Assembly: GCF_000784735.1 (NCBI RefSeq)
Contig: NZ_JSYG01000026.1
Span: 23,479-87,478 of the forward strand
From: Dickeya undicola
GTDB lineage: Bacteria > Pseudomonadota > Gammaproteobacteria > Enterobacterales > Enterobacteriaceae
Direction: 5' to 3'
DNA length: 64,000 nucleotides
In this document: in pieces, positions 47,352 to 57,416 of the stretch
How positions within the stretch are numbered: position 1 is the first letter of the stretch
How the letters are laid out: each line of letters begins with the position of its first letter
Translations under genes and position numbers: made by a program
Notes under the pieces: model-generated
Seen by the model: only the letters and a program-made list of their open reading frames with translations
What the model was told of the DNA's origin: nothing
Databases searched by the model: none

Positions 47352-49262
47352 TTAATTTTTCTTATCCCAACCAAATTTCAAGATGACATTCTGGAGTTTT
47401 TTTGCGTATTCTGGGTCAGTTGCGTATCCAGATGATTGTAAACCTTCAGCCCATTTCATGGGGTTTTTACTATTAAACAAATCTTTATATCTCTTGTTTC
47501 CTCTCAAAAAAGATGCATGATCCCTTAAACTATCTGATGATGACTGATATGCTCTAAATTTCCCTACTATCTTTATTTTTTTCTTTTCCTTTGTTCCTTT
47601 AACTGGTACGTATTCTGTTGTGAGTATATTAACGTATTTCCCTCCGTTTTTTATATATTTATCATTGGCTTTTATGCCAAATAAATTATTGCTAACTTCT
47701 TTGCTGTTTATATCTATGGGAACTCTCTTTCCGTATCCTGACTCTAAAATAGCTTGAGCTGCAGTAATAGCTGCGGGTACACCTGTCTCATTTTCCAGAG
47801 CAAGTGCTTCTTTATATATTTTCTCTACAAAATCACGATTTTCTTTAGGTAAGTCTGATTTTTTTTGTTTTTTCTCTTTAGGTAGTGTGTTTTTGATCTC
47901 TTTCTCTTTAATCTCTGGTTTTTTAGGATTATTTTTTTGGGGGGCTGAATTAGACTTACTATGCCTTGGTTCGGGTAATACGACGCTTCCTGACTGATAA
48001 CTCTCAATAAACACATTGCCATCTGCTAAGTCATTCTTATACTTCAGTGCGGAAGTACCATTTGCATCCACGGCCCCTTCGATACCTTTGGCTGCTTTTA
48101 TTGCTCCACCAATGCCACCGATATGCCGTGCTTTGAGAATGCCAGCAATTTCATTTTGAGTCATTTCTGGCTTAATGACTCCCTTTTTAACTAAGTACGC
48201 ATAGGCTTTATCAGAATTGGTTTTAAACGCGTTGTCTTGTATCTCTGCACTGGACAGGTATTTTTCATAGTCCAGCCCATTCTTCCAATTTTTTTTATTT
48301 CTCAGAAAGCGGGTCATACCGCCGGATTTTCCCCATTTATACTCATTTTTGAATCCGTCCGCTTTCATGGCTGCAATAACGGCATTTGCTCCACCTGCGA
48401 TCAATCCGGCTTCAGCCAGCCAGCTTGCTCCTGCCTGATAACGACCGAGATATCCGGCTGAATTGCGAATATCTAATTTACCCCCTGCGCTTTCTGTGGC
48501 CGCCGTTGAAGCTATCAGTGCGCGAGTGTGAGCATCATCCAGGCCTTCAATATTGCCTTGTTTATATGTGGAACCGGTCACGAGTGCGCGTTGAATGATA
48601 CTACTCTTGCCTGATGGGACTGGCGTATTGATTTTTTGTGCGGGAGCAGTAGGTAAAGATATTGAGTCCAATCGGCTGGGTGGTACGTCGGTATTGTCCG
48701 AAGGTTTAGGTGTAGCAGACTTCAATAAGGATTGGCTTGTAAAACCATGAACGCTGCCCGCCAGTCGCGACAACGGTGCAGCCATGCCGGACATCAGCTT
48801 GCTTAACTGGCTTCCCGCGGCGGCGTAATCAGGCGTAAACGGCGGAGTGGCTGGTTCTTGCTGTGCGGCCGGTTCGATTGTGGGCGTGGCGGCAGTCGGT
48901 GCAGGCGTCGGTTGGCTGGGTGGGGTGGCATTGGTTGCCGCTGGCTGTGTTGGTGCCTCCACAGGCGGCATGGGCGTCTGTGGTGGGGAAAATTTAGGCA
49001 GCGGCGGAACCGTTGTCACCGGTAGTGGCGGTGTTGGCTGGCTGGCGGTGGTTGGTGCTGATGACGGCCGTGCGGATTCTGGTGCAGATAACCGAATATT
49101 GTCCAGCCCGGTTGATGGAGAAGTGGAATAATTAGACGCCGCATTGCTGGCCTCTGATGTATTTTGTCGTGACTGAGTGTTTATTTCAGTTTTCTTCGAA
49201 AAAGAGCGTGTTTTTTTTATCACGACGAAGAGTTGTTTCCGGGTGGTGTTATTTTTTTTCAT
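47352..49262 (-). CDS. proline-rich protein with lysozyme-like and glucosaminidase domains
   Basis: This 636-residue protein lacks a signal peptide. Residues about 60-150 are Pro/Thr/Ala-rich. Residues about 235-400 resemble lysozyme/transglycosylase-type domains of secreted effectors, with a candidate catalytic Glu in STAATESAGGKLDIRNSAGY. A Lys/Glu-rich linker (about 440-485) leads to a FlgJ/Auto-type glucosaminidase domain (AITAAQAILESGYGKRVPID, NNLFGIKA). It could be a type VI effector or a phage tail-type murein hydrolase; no structural or immunity gene is recognised beside it. GC content is low, especially in the C-terminal half. Confidence 0.7.
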   Translation of the reverse strand: MKKNNTTRKQLFVVIKKTRSFSKKTEINTQSRQNTSEASNAASNYSTSPSTGLDNIRLSAPESARPSSAPTTASQPTPPLPVTTVPPLPKFSPPQTPMPPVEAPTQPAATNATPPSQPTPAPTAATPTIEPAAQQEPATPPFTPDYAAAGSQLSKLMSGMAAPLSRLAGSVHGFTSQSLLKSATPKPSDNTDVPPSRLDSISLPTAPAQKINTPVPSGKSSIIQRALVTGSTYKQGNIEGLDDAHTRALIASTAATESAGGKLDIRNSAGYLGRYQAGASWLAEAGLIAGGANAVIAAMKADGFKNEYKWGKSGGMTRFLRNKKNWKNGLDYEKYLSSAEIQDNAFKTNSDKAYAYLVKKGVIKPEMTQNEIAGILKARHIGGIGGAIKAAKGIEGAVDANGTSALKYKNDLADGNVFIESYQSGSVVLPEPRHSKSNSAPQKNNPKKPEIKEKEIKNTLPKEKKQKKSDLPKENRDFVEKIYKEALALENETGVPAAITAAQAILESGYGKRVPIDINSKEVSNNLFGIKANDKYIKNGGKYVNILTTEYVPVKGTKEKKKIKIVGKFRAYQSSSDSLRDHASFLRGNKRYKDLFNSKNPMKWAEGLQSSGYATDPEYAKKLQNVILKFGWDKKN

Positions 49263-49665
49263 GGGCGTTTAATAGTCATGTTATTTGGCGTAAATCATGA
49301 TGATTAACGCCAACTGGATAAATGGGCGGCCGCTTCAGCGTTATTACGATCTGAAGTTAGGTGTATTTAAGCGTCATGAAGAAGAACGATGGTGTTATAT
49401 TATCGTTTGTGCGCAATTAAACTATTCAGGCATGTTGGGTGGTGGCTCAGCAAACAGGTTGATGGATCGCCAGATGTAAGCTGGTGGTTGTCGATACGGA
49501 TAAATATCCCCCGACTTACCCCTTTTTCATGCCATCAACCCCCAGAATCATTGCTATCCTGTGGGGACAACTCATTACCTGCATGTGTGCGTTTGGCAGG
49601 AGATGACAGGAAACTGGCCCGGCTCCCTTATCGGGGCGATTGTTGGCAAAAAGAGAAAAATACCC
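49263..49665. other. intergenic region upstream of the murein hydrolase and lipoprotein genes
   Basis: These 403 bases separate two divergent genes. Open frames here overlap the lipoprotein gene in another phase and lack ribosome sites. I see no repeat or RNA gene. Confidence 0.5.
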
Positions 49666-50163
49666 ATGAAGAAACTGTTCCTGGCCGTGGCGGCCACGGC
49701 GATGCTGTCAGGATGTTCTATATTCAGCACGAAAACAACGAGCCTGAACAGTATGTTTGTCTCGCCGTATTACTTTTCCTACTCCACCGCCCATGTGTTG
49801 CAGGGCAATACCAACTGGGTCGATTCCGTTTACCTGACGGGGAACCCGGCGCGCTGGGATGAGATTCGCGGCACCTATAAAGCGGCGATGCCGAAGATTA
49901 CCCTTAACTATCGGGTTGAGTCGTCCGGCGGTGGTTATCGGATTACCTATAACGGCATGGTGAATTATCTATTGTCGGCACGGCATGGCGTTGAAAACGG
50001 CAAGGATATGATTGAGGGCGAAAGCGTACGCCAGTTCATCATCCCACAGCGTACCGCGGTGGTCAGTATGGATAAGAAGGCGATGCTGACTCTGACCGAT
50101 GACATTAAGGTTGAAGTGTCGTTGATAGAGAAAGTCGAGATGCACTCGATTGAGGATCGCTAA
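49666..50163 (+). CDS. lipoprotein of unknown function
   Basis: This 165-residue protein starts MKKLFLAVAATAMLSGC with a lipobox LSGC, so it is acylated at Cys17 and exported. The mature part is predicted to be beta-rich (ITLNYRVESSGGGYRITY). I do not recognise the family. The start at 49666 was chosen for the signal peptide; the frame extends upstream to 49561 without sense. The purine-rich stretch upstream is a weak ribosome site. It is divergent from the murein hydrolase, so a protective role is conceivable but unsupported. Confidence 0.7.
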   Translation: MKKLFLAVAATAMLSGCSIFSTKTTSLNSMFVSPYYFSYSTAHVLQGNTNWVDSVYLTGNPARWDEIRGTYKAAMPKITLNYRVESSGGGYRITYNGMVNYLLSARHGVENGKDMIEGESVRQFIIPQRTAVVSMDKKAMLTLTDDIKVEVSLIEKVEMHSIEDR

Positions 50164-50218
50164 CCGAACAATGGCGACAACAGTATAAAGGCTGTAGCGA
50201 GTTCCCTGGCTTCAAGAA

Positions 50219-50243
50219 AACCGGCATTCCTGCCGGTTTTTTT
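50219..50243 (+). terminator. terminator after the lipoprotein gene
   Basis: An eight-pair stem with a four-base loop ends in seven T residues, 56 bases past the stop and just before the converging chemoreceptor gene. Confidence 0.9.
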
Positions 50244-50268
50244 ACTGCTGATAACAGCGAAAAGGTGT

Positions 50269-52233
50269 TCAGAAGCTTTCCCAGCCCTGCTGGCTCTGGC
50301 GGCTTTGATTGTCAGACATTAGTCTGGCCTGGCTCAAAGCGAGAGCAGGGGGGCGACTGGTGGGCCGCGTCGTGTGCTGGGGTAATAACGGCTGATTATC
50401 CTGCGCCAGTCGAAAATGGCTCACCAGCGTTTCCAGTTGTATCGATTGCTCTTCCAGCGAACTGGCGGACGACGCGGATGCCGTCACCAGCGATGCGTTT
50501 TGCTGGGTGGTGGAGTCCAGCTCGCCGACTGCGCTGGCGATCTGTTCAATGCCGCGGCGCTGCTCATCAGACGCTGAGGCGATCTCACCGATGATGTCAT
50601 TGACGCGTGAAACCGAGAGCAGAATTTTTTGCATGGCATCACCGGCTTCCGCCGCCAGCATCGAACCCGTATCAATACGGGTCACGGACTCGGCGATCAG
50701 GCTGGCGATCTCACGAGCGGCTTGAGCACTGCGTTGTGCCAGATTACGTACCTCGCCAGCGACCACCGCGAAACCGCGACCTTGTTCACCGGCACGCGCG
50801 GCTTCCACCGCAGCGTTAAGCGCCAGAATATTAGTCTGAAAGGCGATGCTGTTGATGACGTCGGTGATATCGGAGATTTTTTTCGAGCTAACGGCGATGT
50901 CATTCATGGTATTGACCACGTTTTGTACCACGCCACCGCCCGTGTGTGCGTCTCGGGATGCCTCTGCGGCGATTTGGCTGGCATGGCGGGCGTTATCGGC
51001 GTTGTTTTTCACCGTTGAGGTCAGCTGTTCCATGCTGGCGGCCGTCTGCACGACAGCGGCGGATTGCTGCTCGGTGCGGGACGACAGCTCGTGGTTACCG
51101 TGGGCGATTTGCGCTGCGGAGGCCGCCACGCTGCTTACGCTGTCGCGAATATTGCCGATCATCTGACGCAACCGCTCGTTCATACCCGCCATCGCGGCGG
51201 TTAACTGGCCGAGTTCATCGTGACGGTCGGTTTCGATGCTGGCAGTCAGGTCGCCGCTGGCGATACGTTCTGCCAGCGCCAGGTTATGGGATACTGGCGC
51301 AGTAATCTGGCGGGTGATATAGCGCGATATCAGCAAGCCGAATACCAACGCCAGCAAGGCGAATGCGGAAGCACCGGTGATGGCGTCGCTGGTGAGTGTG
51401 GTGTTGATTTCGCTCAGGCGGCTGATGACCTCTTTAGCGATATTGCTGACATTATCGCCATCGTTTTTCACGGCTGCCTCAGCGCCTGACAGCGACTGGT
51501 AAGCATTCAGATAATTTTCCGCCCCGGTTTTCAGGCTGACGACGTTACCCCAGAGCTCATCCAGCGCTGTTTTCTGATCGGCAGGAAGCAGGGCAGACAG
51601 GTCGTGGTAACTTTTTTCGATATCGCTGAAACGGCTTTGCAGGCTGCTAAGCGCGGCGGGTGTGCGCTCAATCACCACGGCATCGGCTGTCGCTTTGTAA
51701 GACGCCAGCGTCAGAGCCAGTGCCGTCGCTTTTTCCCGGTCGCTGTCGGATGCAAACGCGGTGGCCGCCAGGCTGCTGCGAAAGCGGGAGATAGCGCTGT
51801 CGACCGAAATGCGGTTGAACCGGGCACTGGCGTCGGTCAGTGCCTGCTTGGCGCGGGCCATGTCGCTGATGGATTGCTGTAGTGCGGCCTGGTATTTCTG
51901 CATATGGGCCAGCGGATCCCTGAATTCGCTTTCGGTATATAACTGGCGACCTTGCGCCAGATTTTTAGCCAGGTCATTGCTGTAGCTGAGCATGGTGTCG
52001 TAAGGCTCATTGTCATTGCTGGCGAAATATTTTGTTCTGGCGATTTTGACCTGAAAAATATCCATGATGACGGTGTGCATCAGGTCGGTCTTGCCGTAGT
52101 ACGCCTTGATGGTCGAAAAGCGGTGGATACTCAGTGCTGAGGAAAGAACCACTAAAAACAAGATCATTGCAAAACCCAGGTACAGCTTGGTTGCGACATG
52201 CATGTCAAAAAAACGTTTTCTTGCAGATGCCAT
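50269..52233 (-). CDS. methyl-accepting chemotaxis protein with large helical sensor domain
   Basis: This 654-residue transmembrane chemoreceptor has a first helix (about residues 13-35), a periplasmic helical domain of about 245 residues (long enough for the HBM double-bundle type), a second helix near 285-305, a HAMP domain and a signalling hairpin. The hairpin tip is [20 protein letters not shown]. It ends in GWESF, close to the NWETF pentapeptide that binds CheR and CheB. A sigma-28-like promoter lies upstream. The ligand is unknown. Confidence 0.9.
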   Translation of the reverse strand: MASARKRFFDMHVATKLYLGFAMILFLVVLSSALSIHRFSTIKAYYGKTDLMHTVIMDIFQVKIARTKYFASNDNEPYDTMLSYSNDLAKNLAQGRQLYTESEFRDPLAHMQKYQAALQQSISDMARAKQALTDASARFNRISVDSAISRFRSSLAATAFASDSDREKATALALTLASYKATADAVVIERTPAALSSLQSRFSDIEKSYHDLSALLPADQKTALDELWGNVVSLKTGAENYLNAYQSLSGAEAAVKNDGDNVSNIAKEVISRLSEINTTLTSDAITGASAFALLALVFGLLISRYITRQITAPVSHNLALAERIASGDLTASIETDRHDELGQLTAAMAGMNERLRQMIGNIRDSVSSVAASAAQIAHGNHELSSRTEQQSAAVVQTAASMEQLTSTVKNNADNARHASQIAAEASRDAHTGGGVVQNVVNTMNDIAVSSKKISDITDVINSIAFQTNILALNAAVEAARAGEQGRGFAVVAGEVRNLAQRSAQAAREIASLIAESVTRIDTGSMLAAEAGDAMQKILLSVSRVNDIIGEIASASDEQRRGIEQIASAVGELDSTTQQNASLVTASASSASSLEEQSIQLETLVSHFRLAQDNQPLLPQHTTRPTSRPPALALSQARLMSDNQSRQSQQGWESF

Positions 52234-52563
52234 TATCTACTCCCGTTGGCGATGGCGCTGATTGCTTATCAGCCTAACCATTAATCGACCAACGGTTTGC
52301 AGCCTTTAGTGGCTGAAAAATAAGATCATATAATGTAGCGCCCTGACAATAATTGTATTTGTTACTTACCGTGAGTAAAAACATGAGAGGTAAAAAACAG
52401 GGCTGAATCGCCGCGGCTCACACCGCAAAAAAGTGGTCAAAGAGCGGTATAAAGCAGTAAGGTAAATAGGATTAGGCCGAGTTCTGCTGCGTGGCGGCAA
52501 AATCGGCTAATGACCTTTCATTTTTACGACATTTCATATTCACGACACAGGAATCGACAAAAC
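52234..52563. other. divergent promoter region, chemoreceptor and DUF333 lipoprotein
   Basis: Apart from the sigma-28-like site, I see no gene or repeat in these 330 bases. Confidence 0.5.
52282..52308 (-). promoter_or_regulatory. sigma-28 (FliA)-like promoter of the chemoreceptor gene
   Basis: On the minus strand TAAAGGCT, 11 bases, then GTCGATTA resembles TAAAGTTT-N11-GCCGATAA, the flagellar-class promoter. It lies 49 bases ahead of the start codon. Confidence 0.55.
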
Positions 52564-52842
52564 ATGACTATGCCGCAATGGCTGCTGGCTGGTGCCACCC
52601 TGATGCTGGTGGCCTGCAGTGGCGGACAAACCGAATCGGCGCAGGCTCCGGAATCCATCGCGCCGCAACGTGCGATGTGGCAAGGGCAAGGCACGCCAGC
52701 AGAGGTGAACTGTACGCTGGCCGGGGGGCGCATGGGGGTTTCGCGTCAACTGAGTGGAGCGAGTATCGGCACCTGTTTGCTGGCTAATGGCAAGCGCTGT
52801 GACGAAACGGCGCTGATGAGTGGCAGTTGTCCGGCGGGATAA
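52564..52842 (+). CDS. DUF333-family lipoprotein
   Basis: This 92-residue protein has a short lipoprotein signal with lipobox LVAC and a mature part with four further cysteines (NCTLAGG, GTCLLANG, KRCDET, GSCPAG). This pattern is typical of DUF333, found alone or fused to HslJ domains. Its function is unknown. ATG at 52564 follows AGGAA; ATG at 52570 is also possible. A hairpin at 52888-52908 separates it from the converging receptor gene. Confidence 0.75.
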   Translation: MTMPQWLLAGATLMLVACSGGQTESAQAPESIAPQRAMWQGQGTPAEVNCTLAGGRMGVSRQLSGASIGTCLLANGKRCDETALMSGSCPAG

Positions 52843-52887
52843 GCCGCGTGAGCGAACAACCGGCGGCCAGCGCCACCGGCAGATGCG

Positions 52888-52908
52888 ATGCAGGGGATGC
52901 CCCTGCAT
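52888..52908. terminator. stem-loop between convergent DUF333 and PAS-receptor genes
   Basis: Nine pairs with a three-base loop lie between two converging stops. There is no T run on either strand. Confidence 0.5.
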
Positions 52909-52922
52909 AGAGATAGTGTTGC

Positions 52923-54476
52923 TTATTTTGACGCGCCGAATACCGACACTGCCTGCGCCATACTGGCAATTTGCTGTTGCAGATGCCCGGTGGCGGAGTT
53001 GGACTGGCTGGCCAGCGCCGTATTCTGATGGGTCAGTTCATCGATACGGTTGACCGCGTCGTTGATCTGCTGCAACCCCTGCGACTGCTCCCTGGTGGCC
53101 TGGCTGATGTCGTTCATCAGATGGGTGACGTCCTGCACTTTGACCAGTATGTTATTCATCGAGCGATTGGTATGCGCAACTTGCTGATCGCCCGCGCGAA
53201 TGCTGGACAGTGTGTTATCAATGAGCGCGGCGATATCCTTGGCGGAAGCGGCGCTGCGTTGCGCCAGCGAGCGGACTTCGCTGGCCACTACCGCAAAACT
53301 CTTGCCTTGTTCTCCGGCATGAGCGGCCTCCACTGCGGCGTTGATCGCCAGAATATTGGTCTGGAATGACAGGTTGTCCAGCACGCTGATGATATCGGTA
53401 ATACGCTCGCTGGCGCGGGTGATCGCCACCATGGTATTGGCGACTTCCGTGACGGCCTGTTCACCCACATTAACCACCTGATTCACGTCTTCCGCGTACT
53501 GCGATGCACGCAGCGAGGCGTCGGCATTGCTCTTGATCGTGGCGGTTAACTGCTCCACCGAGGCGGCAGTTTGCTGCAAACTCTCTTCAGTTTTTTCACA
53601 ACACTCCGCCAGAATATGATTGCCCTGCGCGATTTCGCTACAGGCAATTTTCAACTCTTGCAGATTAGCGTTGACGTCATCGACAAAGGTGCGGAAGTTC
53701 ATACCGGATTGGTTGACGGCGCGCATCAACATACCGATCTCATCGGCGCGATTAAGTTGGGTCAGGCTATTGGCCTGACCGGCCGCAGATCGCATCGCCT
53801 GTTCCAGAATCTGTTCCACCGGCCTGGCGACGTGTTGCACCAGCAGTTCGCAGAACAGGCAGGCGAACGCTATCAATGCTGGGAACAGCCCCCAGACCAG
53901 CGCCGTTTTGGGCAGCAGCGCAAACGCGACGGCCAAGGGCAGCAACCCCAGCAGCCCAAAGTAGCTGCGGATGCGCCAGCGCAGCGGCATGGTTTTGAAC
54001 AGGCTTAACCATTTCAGTGGGCCAGTGTAAACCAGCAGACCATGATGGAAGGCACGGTTCTTCAACATGCCTTGATTCACCTGGGCATAGAGCGCTTCGG
54101 CCTGGCTGATTTCCTCTTCCGTCGCCGCGGTACGTACCGACATGTAGCCCATCAGTTTGCCGTCTCGCTTTAACGGCGTCGTGCTGGAGCGTACCCAGTA
54201 ATGGTCACCATCCTTACGACGGTTTTTGACCACCCCGGTCCAGATTTTTCCGGCTTTTAGGGTATTCCACATGTCTGCGAAGGCGGAGGGTGGCATATCA
54301 GGATGGCGGATAATATTATGCGGCTGATTCATCAGTTCTTCCGGCTCGTAGCCGCTGACTTTGATGAAATCGGCGTTGGCGTAGGTAATGCGGCTATCAG
54401 GGGTAGTCACCGACATCAGTTTGGTCCTGGCATCCAGCGGATACTGACGCTGACTGACTGGATAATTTTTACGCAT
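52923..54476 (-). CDS. Aer-like PAS-domain chemoreceptor
   Basis: This 517-residue receptor resembles Aer, the FAD-binding energy and redox sensor. It has a cytosolic N-terminal PAS domain (residues about 20-130, with VSGYEPEELMNQPHNIIRHP and GDHYWVRSSTTP), a membrane hairpin at about 175-215 and a signalling domain with tip LSFQTNILAINAAVEAAHAG. There is no CheR pentapeptide at the end. The start MRKNYPVSQRQ at 54476 follows AAGGGA; a longer frame to 54539 does not look coding. Confidence 0.88.
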   Translation of the reverse strand: MRKNYPVSQRQYPLDARTKLMSVTTPDSRITYANADFIKVSGYEPEELMNQPHNIIRHPDMPPSAFADMWNTLKAGKIWTGVVKNRRKDGDHYWVRSSTTPLKRDGKLMGYMSVRTAATEEEISQAEALYAQVNQGMLKNRAFHHGLLVYTGPLKWLSLFKTMPLRWRIRSYFGLLGLLPLAVAFALLPKTALVWGLFPALIAFACLFCELLVQHVARPVEQILEQAMRSAAGQANSLTQLNRADEIGMLMRAVNQSGMNFRTFVDDVNANLQELKIACSEIAQGNHILAECCEKTEESLQQTAASVEQLTATIKSNADASLRASQYAEDVNQVVNVGEQAVTEVANTMVAITRASERITDIISVLDNLSFQTNILAINAAVEAAHAGEQGKSFAVVASEVRSLAQRSAASAKDIAALIDNTLSSIRAGDQQVAHTNRSMNNILVKVQDVTHLMNDISQATREQSQGLQQINDAVNRIDELTHQNTALASQSNSATGHLQQQIASMAQAVSVFGASK

Positions 54477-54782
54477 GGAGCATCCCTTTTTGCGATATTG
54501 AAGGGTAAAGCAGGTCCGTATTGTTTGAATAAGCAACAATATTGATGAATGTATAATCCGGGCAGGATTGACGTTCGCGCCACGGCGTTACAGAGCCTGT
54601 AACCGGTGTGTGGTGTAGTTAGATACTGCGCTTATGTAAAAATTTTATCATGATCAGGTAATTGACATGTACGGATTTTGCGGGGGAATGTGAACTGAAT
54701 GGTGACTTTTAGTGCATAAACCGTAACTATTCGCACGGAATGATAACGTGATGACGACCGGGATAATCCTGAAACATAAAGT
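54477..54782. other. divergent region between PAS receptor and ydbH
   Basis: These 306 AT-rich bases hold the two promoter regions. I find no gene, no clear sigma-28 match and no repeat. Confidence 0.5.
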
Positions 54783-57386
54783 ATGTTGAAGTTAATGCGC
54801 TATGCAGGCTGGCTGGCTGTGGTGACGTTAGTACTGGTGCTGGGCGTGGCGACCGCCTGCTGGACCATGCCGCGTTGGCTGCCGGTATTGCTGCGGCCCT
54901 ATTTGCCCGATGGCGTCGGCCTTGTGTTGAATGAGTCGCCAGGCTGGCGGCAAGGCGGATTCTGGCTGCCGGATGTGCAATTGCGTCTGGCACAGTGTCA
55001 GCCTGCTACGCTGTCGGGCCTGCTGGTTCGCTATCGGGAAGGGCGTTGGCGGCTGGAGGCGGAGTCGCTGACGCTGGATGCAGCCTGCTTGCCGCAATGG
55101 CCGGTTTCGTCCGGCGTGGCTCCCCCATTACTGGCTCAGTGGCAGCAGCGGCTGCCGGAAGCTGAATTGATTTTGCACCATTTCGCGATCACCCCCTGGT
55201 TGACCCAGGCTGGCAGCCTGCAACTCTCCACTGACGCATGGCGTCAACAACTCCGAATTCAGAGCGACCAGTTCCAGGTACAGGCTGAACTGCACGGCAC
55301 CGCGTTGACGCTACAACAGGGCCAGATGCGTGCCACGACAGACCACCTGCCGGTTCAGCTCAACGGCGCGATGCAACTGGCACCCGCGCTTAACCACCTG
55401 CCTGAGCAGGGTGAAGTGCAGGGGCAACAACTGCCGCTGTGGTTACCGGAACCGGCCAGCGCCACACTGCGCTGGCATGGTAATCAGGGGGAGTTGACAG
55501 TCAGCGTGGCGTCGATGACAGAACCGTTGCTGACGCTGCCGTGGCAGGTGAGTGACGGTAACCTTCGCATTCATGACGGGCGCTGGCGCTGGCCGTACGC
55601 CAGCCAGCCGCTGACCGGTGGCATTGCATTGACGTTGTATGACGTACTGAATGTGCACGATCCGTTAAGGCTGGAGGCGCGGCTTAATGTTTTGACACAA
55701 GGGCATAACGGCCGCGCCAACGCCGTATTGTCGCTAGGGCCGGGCAATCTGGGGCTGACCGACAGTGATATCCGCTTTCAGCTGACCGGGCAGGCTAATC
55801 TGCCCGATCTGTCGATTTTTGCGTCGTTGCCGGGAACGCTGAAAGGTGCGGTACTGGATCCAACCGTGGTGCTGTTGCCCGGTTCGTTATTACGGGCCTG
55901 GGGGGAGCCGCGCCCGACGGTGACGCTGGAAGAGGCGCGCTGGCCGCTGGCTGGTATCCAGGTCACCCGGCAGGGAGTTAGTGGACGACTACAAGCGATT
56001 GTGAAGGTGCGCGATAGCTATTGGGGGCGTTTCCGGTTGCATCTTGATGGTAAGGCGCAACAGTTTTGGCCTGATAGCGGTGACTGGCGCTGGCGTTATT
56101 GGGGCGAAGGGCACTTGCCGCCGTTGCAGGGAAGTTGGGATATCGCCGGGCAGGGCCGCTGGCAGAATGAACTGATAGAGATAACGTCGTTATCCAGTGG
56201 TCTTAGCCAGCTCCATTACGGTGTCGTCACGGTTGAACAGCCGCGACTAACGCTGACCGAGCCGTTGCGTTGGCGACGTGATCCGGCAGCGGCCTCGCTG
56301 CAAGGCGCATGGCGACTGGCGGCGAAACAGGTGGATTTTCAGGGCGGCGGCATGTTGCCTGCCACTGAATTGACCGTTGATATGCACGGGCGCAATCCAC
56401 AAGACTTTCAGTGGCGTGGTCAGTTGCAGGCGGCACCGGTTGGGCCTGTCCAACTCAACGGTCGCTGGGATGGAAAGCGCCTTCGCGGTAATGGGTGGTG
56501 GGCACCTCAGCCGCTGCGTGTATTCCAGACGTTGCTGCCGTCATCCTGGGAACTGGCGATGCGTTCCGGCCAGTTTTATGCGCAGACCGCGTTTTCGGCT
56601 GCTCGCGGCCAGGGGTTCCGTGCTGGCGGCCATTGGGTGGTAAAAGATGGGCGTGCCTGGTTGCAGGATGGTGAAGTCAGTGGCGTTAATTTTGTGCTGC
56701 CGTATCGGTTTGAAAACCACCACTGGCAACTGGGCATCTCCCGGCCGGTGACATTACGTATTAACCGGCTGGATAGCGTGTTCCCGATGCGGAATATCGA
56801 CGTGCAGGTGTACGGGGCCTATCCCTACAGCGAACGTCGTCCGCTAACCCTCGCGCAGTTGGACATGGACGTGCTGGACGGTCATCTGTCGTTATCGCCC
56901 CTGCGCCTGCCTGCGCATGACACCGCCGTGTTGCGGTTGCAAGGTATCGACCTCGGTGAGCTGGTCACCCGGTTACGAGCGAAAAAATTGTCGATGTCCG
57001 GCCGGGTAAGCGGGGTATTGCCATTGAGTTTCAATCATTCTTCGATGCTGGTACAGGACGGTAAGCTCACGAATGACACGCCGTTGACGGTACAAATGGA
57101 CCCGCAACTGGCGGACAAGCTGGCGCAAAACAGTGTGGCGAACGCCGCTGCGGTGGCCTGGCTACGTTATATGGAGATCGGTCGTTCCTGGGTCACGTTG
57201 GATCTCAGTCAGCGTGGTGAATTGACGCTGGTGTCGCGCATTACCGGTTACAGTGTGATGGAGGACCAGACGCGGCGCGATATTGTGCTGAATTACCGCC
57301 AGCAGGAGAACATTTTTCAACTATGGCGCAGCCTACGCTTTGGCGATAACCTGAAAGCGTCGCTGGAACAGCAGGCCGCAGAGTAA
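54783..57386 (+). CDS. ydbH: YdbH, AsmA-like intermembrane phospholipid transport protein
   Basis: YdbH is one of three redundant AsmA-like proteins (with TamB and YhdP) that carry phospholipids to the outer membrane. The 867-residue protein has one N-terminal membrane anchor (about residues 9-28), then a very long beta-rich groove domain and a C-terminal conserved region (LSMSGRVSGVLPLSFNHSSM). E. coli YdbH has 879 residues. The ribosome site ahead of ATG 54783 is weak. ynbE follows at 30 bases and encodes its outer-membrane partner. Confidence 0.92.
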   Translation: MLKLMRYAGWLAVVTLVLVLGVATACWTMPRWLPVLLRPYLPDGVGLVLNESPGWRQGGFWLPDVQLRLAQCQPATLSGLLVRYREGRWRLEAESLTLDAACLPQWPVSSGVAPPLLAQWQQRLPEAELILHHFAITPWLTQAGSLQLSTDAWRQQLRIQSDQFQVQAELHGTALTLQQGQMRATTDHLPVQLNGAMQLAPALNHLPEQGEVQGQQLPLWLPEPASATLRWHGNQGELTVSVASMTEPLLTLPWQVSDGNLRIHDGRWRWPYASQPLTGGIALTLYDVLNVHDPLRLEARLNVLTQGHNGRANAVLSLGPGNLGLTDSDIRFQLTGQANLPDLSIFASLPGTLKGAVLDPTVVLLPGSLLRAWGEPRPTVTLEEARWPLAGIQVTRQGVSGRLQAIVKVRDSYWGRFRLHLDGKAQQFWPDSGDWRWRYWGEGHLPPLQGSWDIAGQGRWQNELIEITSLSSGLSQLHYGVVTVEQPRLTLTEPLRWRRDPAAASLQGAWRLAAKQVDFQGGGMLPATELTVDMHGRNPQDFQWRGQLQAAPVGPVQLNGRWDGKRLRGNGWWAPQPLRVFQTLLPSSWELAMRSGQFYAQTAFSAARGQGFRAGGHWVVKDGRAWLQDGEVSGVNFVLPYRFENHHWQLGISRPVTLRINRLDSVFPMRNIDVQVYGAYPYSERRPLTLAQLDMDVLDGHLSLSPLRLPAHDTAVLRLQGIDLGELVTRLRAKKLSMSGRVSGVLPLSFNHSSMLVQDGKLTNDTPLTVQMDPQLADKLAQNSVANAAAVAWLRYMEIGRSWVTLDLSQRGELTLVSRITGYSVMEDQTRRDIVLNYRQQENIFQLWRSLRFGDNLKASLEQQAAE

Positions 57387-57416
57387 GAGTCATTGACGAT
57401 GATAAAGGGGAATAAA

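Noticed and set aside
49389..49862. 157-codon plus-strand ORF before and over the lipoprotein gene
   Set aside because: Overlaps the lipoprotein gene in another phase, has no ribosome site and lacks any domain-like segment.
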